The notes under the pieces are model-generated. The model saw nothing but the letters and a program-made list of their open reading frames with translations. It was not told the origin of the DNA and made no database searches. DNA of 45,467 bases, from positions 332 to 45,798 of the forward strand of contig MJCC01000014.1 in the NCBI GenBank assembly GCA_001766655.1, read 5' to 3'. Shown piece after piece: positions 40,601 through 45,467 of this stretch. The DNA is from Phytomonas francai. Taxonomy: Eukaryota; Euglenozoa; Kinetoplastea; Trypanosomatida; Trypanosomatidae. Position 1 is the first letter of the stretch. Every line of letters starts with the position of its first letter. Position numbers and translations under genes: made by a program.

Positions 40601-41829
40601 AAGATTCATCTCTGCAATACAATATACCGCCACTCGACGTCGCAGATGATCCTCTTAACGCAACCGAGAACTCAACTGTTGAAATGAGTAACAGGGATTT
40701 ATCCAAAGACAAAGGGGAATGGGAAAATGACATCCAGAGCGTGCTTCAGCTTGTGAAAGAACTAAGTAGTTCCTTAGAGACTAGCGGTCTCGCCGCTTCT
40801 CTACAAAACATATTTGATGCCCTTTTGGCGCCACTCGAAACTCTCTGGACCACCCGCACAACTAGTGATATGAGCAACTCTGTATTTGCCCCAGAAAACA
40901 CTGGGGGTCATGATAAGGGACATGTCCTGCTTCCCAGGGATGGCTCCTTGGCATCAAAGGCATGTTTGCCACTTGGGACGTCGCTTTTTCTTGCTTCTTC
41001 AAGACTTCATGATAGCACTTGTAGAAATTTACAGGTATCTAAAGGCACAGAATGCACCTTGAAAAGGCAAGAGTCCCGACAGCTTTTGACACTCGCCACC
41101 CCAGAATACTTGAAGCAGTTCCAAAACGTGCTGAGTATTCTCTTTCAAACACCAAATACGATGTGCTACCCCATTTCCTCTTCCAAGCCAGGTTGTTGCA
41201 ATACCAAAACATTGCACTTCAAATATGCGGCCTTCGCGGTGCAGAACGCCATGAAAGCGACCGTGCGGACAATCCTTTGTTTTTGCATCTATCGTTTTCT
41301 ACTTTATTGTTACTTGCAGGTTCGCCACAGCTCTGGGTATGGCGGTCCTTCGTGTGTCGACAAGGAGGCTATGCTTCCGGAGAGCATCAACAGAAATGTA
41401 TCGGAGATCGCCTTTGCAAAGCAAGAAGTCAACCAAAATTTTGAATCTTTCGGGATATCAGGCGGAGTATCGCTAAAAGAGCCATATACTTCTTTACAGA
41501 AGAAGCTTCGTTTAGTTGTGCAACACTCCACGTCGACTTTAAAACCTGTTTTGGAATCATATGTAGGATGCTGTCCACACACCGACAGGAGCGATATTGA
41601 GGCAGCTCACAATTTCAATGAAAGTCTCAGAAGAAGGTTCAGCGAAAAGGTAAATAAGAATGAGACTAGTAAAATGTATTACGGGCCAGTGTCATCCATA
41701 CTTTTACCAATGGTTTTAAGGGCCTATGAAGCTGCACTTAAGCCCGAGTTGCATAATGCAGGAAAAATTATTACCCCTGAAGTATCGGGCTTAAAAGATA
41801 TGCTTAAACAATATGGAGTAATTTTATGA
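37645..41829 (+). CDS. Large protein of unknown function (1394 residues)
   Basis: I do not recognise this protein. The frame is open for 1394 codons with good codon use. Residues 1-60 are polar. Residues about 60-270 look globular and helical (MTVLRLLAAGARQHPVLRDW, SVAMTLRVVRLQEEFLLSEW). A second globular block spans roughly 330-480 and a third 520-650, separated by Ser/Lys-rich linkers. There are no obvious catalytic motifs or zinc fingers. The C-terminal part (ATPEYLKQFQNVLSILF, later DIEAAHNFNESLRRRF) faintly recalls the helical end of gamma-tubulin complex (Spc97/98) proteins, but not enough to name it. A hydrophobic, Cys/Phe-rich segment at about residues 1206-1226 coincides with a pyrimidine tract plus AG (41272-41319), which looks like a splice acceptor inside the gene. 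It is more likely a structural or scaffold protein than an enzyme. Confidence 0.8.
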   Translation: MDIIYTFSQMSGHAHGANFTRGREASEKATSSGDVNKRNRTEVPAELTTPCSDSVLGYLCSRYTRALRTIERLDSSTQDQLESSKGDGSRLALFSKGEAFKTMTVLRLLAAGARQHPVLRDWLWSAVAGLPKGANSVAMTLRVVRLQEEFLLSEWARVTCCGSNSKGIHSIEAERSGTASLMAVGGAWLLSVLTELENSCRQFFPVAFPPLTQFSAEKPSYPSDGSFDHKAPEATASFLSIDEFAESLFSSLDPAGALQELPPQLSIYALLRSPSKRYFFINSLLCNPDVEPPFVNKKGKEDTSAEASDLGVEHPVAFDPLALLSPQAYAWLIPLWNPEEDQSVTAASNSSSLAMKAETKLICRPPPDGGLSWLCDCAALPVHYERRLHENFTHYLCGGAQPSSRTPPPKGFRATTSSEDLTSFDKDFHSRKSFTSDAYMQLRSSASYDAALGVAAVLLAEHLQQASVALSQCYHSGDSSANGSPHQIVQQQKASSSLKGEGNHFSRLTFAEDRGEGPCGTPVGDSTPLEHVLMMMQLDEEVVCGSYEGTTRASVGNPRYGDLLRLCKAAWTALVATLAIGEGIPAQFVRMCLDPLEVSLRACPVRLRTLECGNLSVLRNYLKESSFRNHKASSIKNSPQHSVADTADTPSDTKAKKTRSVIASKHPHGSLDESDGENNDALTYRAIFPPPIFLLHAEDVALYTLNSPFAGLPETRIVPRKNRESELCLKGVDGAPNPISNEARPLNDSLPHDVFDCPLRCHCISSSMATVVAVALRHPRVEMFQLECIWQLLCYNHYNDKHQKAQIREKALHTPKGSTFVKRMGLPVGEKSSDSMHGRLHDDERLSELHGDGIEGETRWTRLMPSERVQHERIEELERRMQRIFDCFTYSALAGVSPCMTWQQKSSDKGESVKGMRLDGCVDEYRSSSALSDSRDSEQATHLAAFSVASRRINLKHDSKGGRRVLKLVLGGKETKADSQTRSFRQDSSLQYNIPPLDVADDPLNATENSTVEMSNRDLSKDKGEWENDIQSVLQLVKELSSSLETSGLAASLQNIFDALLAPLETLWTTRTTSDMSNSVFAPENTGGHDKGHVLLPRDGSLASKACLPLGTSLFLASSRLHDSTCRNLQVSKGTECTLKRQESRQLLTLATPEYLKQFQNVLSILFQTPNTMCYPISSSKPGCCNTKTLHFKYAAFAVQNAMKATVRTILCFCIYRFLLYCYLQVRHSSGYGGPSCVDKEAMLPESINRNVSEIAFAKQEVNQNFESFGISGGVSLKEPYTSLQKKLRLVVQHSTSTLKPVLESYVGCCPHTDRSDIEAAHNFNESLRRRFSEKVNKNETSKMYYGPVSSILLPMVLRAYEAALKPELHNAGKIITPEVSGLKDMLKQYGVIL
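41272..41319 (+). promoter_or_regulatory. Splice-acceptor-like polyY-AG inside a coding region
   Basis: AATCCTTTGTTTTTGCATCT and further T/C-rich sequence end in TTACTTGCAG, with AG at 41318-41319. It has the quality of the acceptors found between genes but lies in the open frame of the 1394-residue protein. Confidence 0.4.
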
Positions 41830-42204
41830 CAACGGAACCGAAATAGACTAAATGCAAATTAATTGGAGTGTACGCCGTATATCTTTAAGAGAACTCTCCA
41901 ATATTTTCAAATTCCTGTCTGAAAAGAGCCTCACTAACGGTGGTAAATTTTAATATCAAAAAGTTAGTCAAAAAAGATGCTAGTATAGTCCTAAAAGGTA
42001 CTGAAAGTCTGGAAATGCAGCTATATATTATATAGCAAAGCAGTAGTATGACAGTAACAGTACTTTAATTCTCTTTATTTACTATTATCCCCATTATAAA
42101 GAGAGAGGTAAGTATACACATAATGTTTGTCAGAATAAGGCGATTGAACCCTCGATGAAGGTGAGCAGGAGCCGATCAACGAAGCTTATCGTTTTTTTAT
42201 TCTC
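41830..42204. other. Spacer and disrupted 5' end of MFS copy 1
   Basis: AT-rich until about 42140. A pyrimidine tract at about 42062-42092 leads to AG 42100-42101. From 42148 onward the sequence equals the N-terminal coding part of the second MFS copy (86 of 87 bases through 42234), but an in-frame TGA at 42145-42147 precedes it. An 11-codon upstream frame starts at ATG 42123 and stops at 42158, and another out-of-frame ATG is at 42155. Confidence 0.8.
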
Positions 42205-42234
42205 ATGTTGGGAGCCTTCGGTTGCTGTTGTGCT
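42148..42234 (+). repeat. Near-identical duplicate of 45381-45467
   Basis: The two segments are 3233 bp apart and differ at one base (42186 T, 45419 C), a synonymous change in an Ala codon. This is the visible part of a tandem duplication of the MFS gene; the second copy continues beyond the window. Upstream of 42148 the similarity collapses. Confidence 0.95.
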
Positions 42235-44025
42235 TCGTTTAACTATGCCTTTAACCTCATTTCGAAGCCGTTGCAGCAACGGTATGATTTGACTCAGCGG
42301 GATATGAGCACTGTCCTTACAGTGGGTCTTGTTCTTAAGTATATCCTGACTCCCTACGCATATCTTTACGACCGTGTTGGAGTTATCCCTGTCAGTATAA
42401 TCATGACAATTTACTTTGTTATTGGAGCCAGCTGCCTTGCCCAATGCTTCACTGGTGCCATCGAAGGAAACGTGCTGAGGCTGAGTGTTTTCAATTCCTT
42501 CTTTACTTGTGGTGGCTGTATTTTTGACTTAGTTTGCTGCATGACGATATTGAACCATTTTCCTGCCAACAAAGGTGCCGCGGCTGTATTTATGAAGGCT
42601 TTTACGGGACTAGGGTCGGCGCTTGCAGGGTCGCTGTATACGGCCTTCTTCACGAAACGCACAGAGTTGTACTTCTATTTCCTTATGTCCTTCACAGCTG
42701 TGGTTGGATCCCTTTTCGTTCTATTTATGCGGCAGCCGCCATATTTCATTATGCCCTATGAGAAAAATCGCCTGACTCCCGAAGAAATTGCACAAAGAAA
42801 GTCTCGAAAGACAGCTTACCTGAAGCAAAGGCCACCTATTGCACGTTTCATCTATGGCTATTCTATTGTGTTTTTCCTGATTGTGTATCTGCCGTTATCA
42901 AGTTCGTTAACCGTGTACCTCCATCTCGATCAACGGTACAAAACTGCCTTTGCTGTGGTTTCAGCCATGGTGTGGCTGATGGTTCCACTTATCGCCGTTC
43001 CCTTTCCCGGCCTCAACGGTCCCAAATCTGCTTCCACAGGGCATGGGAATTATGCACCCGACAGTGCCGATGAGGTCGGTAGCGACGTGTTGCCTGGGGA
43101 GATGGAATATTATTTGGCGAAAGACACGTCTGCAGGGGCGATTACGCAGCAGGGCGCTCTAATCAACGACGCCGCGGACGAGGTTTTAAGGAAGGAGCAG
43201 CACGCACCACCGGAGACGGACATGGATTGCATAGCGCCGCAGTACCAGCACACGTTTTTGCGCAACATGCTGACGCTCGAGCTGTGGGCGCTGTGGTGGA
43301 CCATGTTTTGCTGCATTGGGGCTCAGTTCGTTGTCATTTTCAACGCGAATTACATTCTTGCGGCACTCTCTGGCAAGGAGCCGAGTGACTCGCTGCGTTC
43401 GCTGCTGACGGTGCTGAATGGCGTGGGTGGTGCGGTGGGCCGTCTGCTAATGTCTTGCTTTGAGATCTGGACGCAGAAGCGGAAGGCGGAGGACCGTATT
43501 CCGATTACGATCTCCCTGTTCATTCCTGTGGTGCCCACCGTCCTGACGTTCGTTTTGTTTCTGGTATTACCAACTGCTGCGCTGCCGCTGCCTTACGTCG
43601 TGACCGCACTGGCAAATGGATTTTCTATGGCCGTTTGCGTGCTTCTCACGCGAACCATTTACGCGAAGGACTCGGCGCTGCACTACAACTACTGCTTCAC
43701 TGCAGCTGCAGCATCATCTGTTGTTCTTAATCGGTTCCTATACGCGGAATGGTACACACATCAGACGGAGAAGCGTGGCCATTCGAAGGTGTGCTACGAC
43801 AGGGAGTGTGTACTGATGCCGATGCTCGTGCTGATTGGACTGGGCTGCAGTGCGCTGCTGTCGAGCTTCATTGTGCACATTCGCTACCGTAGTTTCTACA
43901 TACGAGCGCTGGAGGAGCGTGATCGTATCCGTATGGCCGCGATGTCTGCAGCCGAGCAGCGACGACCAGACGAAGAGGGAGTGGCGGGTAGTGCGTCGGA
44001 GCATCGTGGTGTGAGTGCGGGGTAG
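42205..44025 (+). CDS. Nodulin-like MFS permease, copy 1, N-terminally truncated
   Basis: At least 606 residues counted from the first in-frame ATG. The product has about twelve hydrophobic segments, starting with LMLGAFGCCCASFNYAFNL, and a long charged central loop (about residues 265-345) between the two six-helix halves. It resembles the nodulin-like/MFS permeases that form multi-copy families in trypanosomatids; the substrate is unknown. The second copy shows what is missing: about 35 N-terminal residues beginning MDKLKHKVEDQE. Here the frame is open only back to a TGA at 42145, with 19 shared codons (TLDEGEQEPINEAYRFFIL) lying between that stop and this ATG. Translation from 42205 would start at the edge of the first membrane helix. 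Two out-of-frame ATGs precede it, so expression may be poor. The rest of the frame is intact, which argues for recent damage or gene conversion. Confidence 0.8.
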   Translation: MLGAFGCCCASFNYAFNLISKPLQQRYDLTQRDMSTVLTVGLVLKYILTPYAYLYDRVGVIPVSIIMTIYFVIGASCLAQCFTGAIEGNVLRLSVFNSFFTCGGCIFDLVCCMTILNHFPANKGAAAVFMKAFTGLGSALAGSLYTAFFTKRTELYFYFLMSFTAVVGSLFVLFMRQPPYFIMPYEKNRLTPEEIAQRKSRKTAYLKQRPPIARFIYGYSIVFFLIVYLPLSSSLTVYLHLDQRYKTAFAVVSAMVWLMVPLIAVPFPGLNGPKSASTGHGNYAPDSADEVGSDVLPGEMEYYLAKDTSAGAITQQGALINDAADEVLRKEQHAPPETDMDCIAPQYQHTFLRNMLTLELWALWWTMFCCIGAQFVVIFNANYILAALSGKEPSDSLRSLLTVLNGVGGAVGRLLMSCFEIWTQKRKAEDRIPITISLFIPVVPTVLTFVLFLVLPTAALPLPYVVTALANGFSMAVCVLLTRTIYAKDSALHYNYCFTAAAASSVVLNRFLYAEWYTHQTEKRGHSKVCYDRECVLMPMLVLIGLGCSALLSSFIVHIRYRSFYIRALEERDRIRMAAMSAAEQRRPDEEGVAGSASEHRGVSAG

Positions 44026-45332
44026 TGCGGTGTGTGCGGAGGTCGCTGACAGTGAGGTGCGCACGTGTAGTTGCCCGGGGTGAGCACCAGGGATGCCAGG
44101 GTCATAGGATCATGCAACCGGCAATTGCGCAGCTGCCGCATGTGCCGAGCTCCTGGGAGGCGATTCTGAGGGGCCCGCGGTGCGTGTGGGATGCCTGAGA
44201 GGAACATTGCGCGGACACGGCAGGGAGGGAGGCCCAGAGAGCGGAGGACCGGGGCGGCACTCCCTAGCATGCTCTCGCTCGGTGCGTGCACCTGTGCCAA
44301 GTGTGAGGAAATCGGACTAGTGAGAAGGGGTGATACTTGACAAAACGTAATTCAGTTCACACCCGGCGGAGGGTTGCTGTTGATGTTACGAACAAAACTT
44401 CAACAGCCATCAGAAAACAATTCTTTTGTAGTTTATCTTTTCATATATCACTCTAAAACATCTTCGCTTTGGTATAATACAGTTGATTATATATTTGACA
44501 AATACTGACCGGAGGACATAGTGGTGAGGTTCTCTCTCATCTTTTTGAAAACATCAACCTTTTCTAATCTAAGAAAACTTAGGTTGATATTTGTTTCACT
44601 CAATTTAATACTTATATTATTATATGCTTTTTTTGTAAATGTATTATTTACAATTACCCCAAGCTTGTTTTCATTTGAAAATCTGGAAACTTACATCTGA
44701 AGTTCTTTTATAATTCTTTACTGGTGGCATACGTGTTTTCTTGCCTTTTGTTTCGGCGATGGTACATGGGTTCTTGCTATTAGGCACTTATCCCCTGCGT
44801 AAAATTCATATGGAGAAGGGAAAGGCAGTGTTACCGTAAGCAGGGAGGGAAAAAGGTATAGTGGAGAATATGATGTGCTTCCCAATTGTCCGGTACAAAC
44901 GTCAGGAGAGACGCCTGGAATGCTCATCCATCATAGACACGGGAAAACACTTTTTTAGACCTTTATTTTATTTTAACCTTTTAAAACAGTAGCTTTTGAC
45001 AATTTGAGCCACGTGAAGAAGCTTTGCAGAAGTGATTCGGGATGCGACAAGATTTTGCCCATACCAATGCACTCATGAACACGGCATTCTATTTGTCTAT
45101 TTTTCCTTGATTCTCTCCCTCTACTTCCGTTGCAACAGATAAGTAATTAACACTAACATCTGATTCGCACTATCACATCTCTTCCATATTTTATAGATAC
45201 TAAAAACATTCCAAAATCAAGGTTATTTGTACTGACCGAGCTATCACTGAAACAGCGACAGAAAAGCACACGAAGCACCACCTCCAACCTAATATACACG
45301 CACTGTTACCCACACCTCGAAAGGATTGACGC
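44026..45332. other. Spacer between the MFS copies, GC-rich then AT-rich
   Basis: No gene is seen. The first 300 bases (44026-44320) are notably GC-rich with many GTG/GCG words like the end of the gene before it, then the sequence turns AT-rich abruptly. A long pyrimidine tract ending at AG 45137-45138 serves the second copy. Confidence 0.5.
45089..45138 (+). promoter_or_regulatory. Strong spliced-leader acceptor for MFS copy 2
   Basis: An almost unbroken pyrimidine tract (TTCTCTCCCTCTACTTCCG and its flanks) ends at GCAACAG, with AG at 45137-45138, 195 bases before ATG 45333. Confidence 0.65.
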
Positions 45333-45467
45333 ATGGATAAGCTTAAGCATAAGGTTGAGGACCAGGAAGTGGTTATCGAGACCCTCGATGAAGGTGAGCA
45401 GGAGCCGATCAACGAAGCCTATCGTTTTTTTATTCTCATGTTGGGAGCCTTCGGTTGCTGTTGTGCT
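45333..45467 (+). CDS. Nodulin-like MFS permease, copy 2 (5' part only)
   Basis: 45 codons are visible before the window ends. The product starts MDKLKHKVEDQEVVIETLDE, a charged cytosolic tail, and then enters the first membrane helix with RFFILMLGAFGCCCA, identical in protein to copy 1 from TLDEGEQEP onward. This copy shows the normal N-terminus and a good splice acceptor upstream, so it is probably the functional reference for the array. Confidence 0.9.
   Translation, partial: MDKLKHKVEDQEVVIETLDEGEQEPINEAYRFFILMLGAFGCCCA

Noticed and set aside
41035..41319. Cis-spliced intron called as a feature
   Set aside because: The frame is open through all 95 codons and the first two thirds look like ordinary coding sequence. 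Cis-introns are extremely rare in trypanosomatids. Kept only as a finding.

Overview
The window reads as a stretch of the nuclear genome of a kinetoplastid (trypanosomatid) flagellate; the genus cannot be fixed from what I can see. All thirteen complete or nearly complete protein genes, plus a fourteenth cut by the window edge, lie on the + strand. None needs an intron. Nearly all are preceded by a pyrimidine-rich tract and an AG, the signature of spliced-leader trans-splicing of polycistronic RNA. Several products are kinetoplastid-like: a cap guanylyltransferase-like/N7-methyltransferase fusion resembling Cgm1, a tandem pair of ENT transporters, and a tandem array of nodulin-like MFS permeases. 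Stop codons TAA, TAG and TGA are all used as stops. Spacers are very AT-rich with AT and TAA/TTA microsatellites, and genes are GC-neutral to GC-rich.

Layout. 1-3.04 kb: no credible protein gene. The first 1.5 kb is rich in G-runs and GGT repeats, with a four-run G-quadruplex motif at 437-464. A tRNA-Leu(AAG) lies on the minus strand at 1782-1863. This is a plausible start region for the + strand unit. 3.06-10.66 kb: Cgm1-like capping enzyme with a double zinc ribbon, a TPR protein, a small one-pass membrane protein and a divergent protein kinase. 10.66-13.56 kb: large empty spacer. 13.56-19.36 kb: Pus10 tRNA pseudouridine synthase and two ENT transporters. 20.64-27.63 kb: a Tex/SRBD1-like RNA-binding protein (its 5' part broken by 10 Ns), a tail-anchored cytochrome b5 and a CCHC zinc-knuckle protein. 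29.02-31.92 kb: a long low-complexity protein with a compact C-terminal domain. 31.92-35.22 kb: second large empty spacer. 35.22-41.83 kb: M17 leucyl aminopeptidase and an unrecognised 1394-residue protein. 42.2 kb to the end: two copies of an MFS permease about 3.23 kb apart. The first copy lacks its normal N-terminus and the second is truncated by the window edge.

As usual for such units the genes do not form a pathway operon; the cap enzyme, Pus10, Tex-like and zinc-knuckle proteins are all RNA-related, but I infer no functional cluster. The most noteworthy points are: a cap guanylyltransferase fold whose nucleotidyl-lysine motif looks degenerate, joined to a symmetric 4xCxxC zinc module and an intact N7-methyltransferase; a beheaded MFS copy with an in-frame stop and out-of-frame upstream ATGs beside an almost identical intact N-terminus; sharp GC mosaicism inside three reading frames; and an internal splice-acceptor-like tract inside the 1394-residue gene. 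I did not find a mobile element, CRISPR array or an obviously new multi-gene system.
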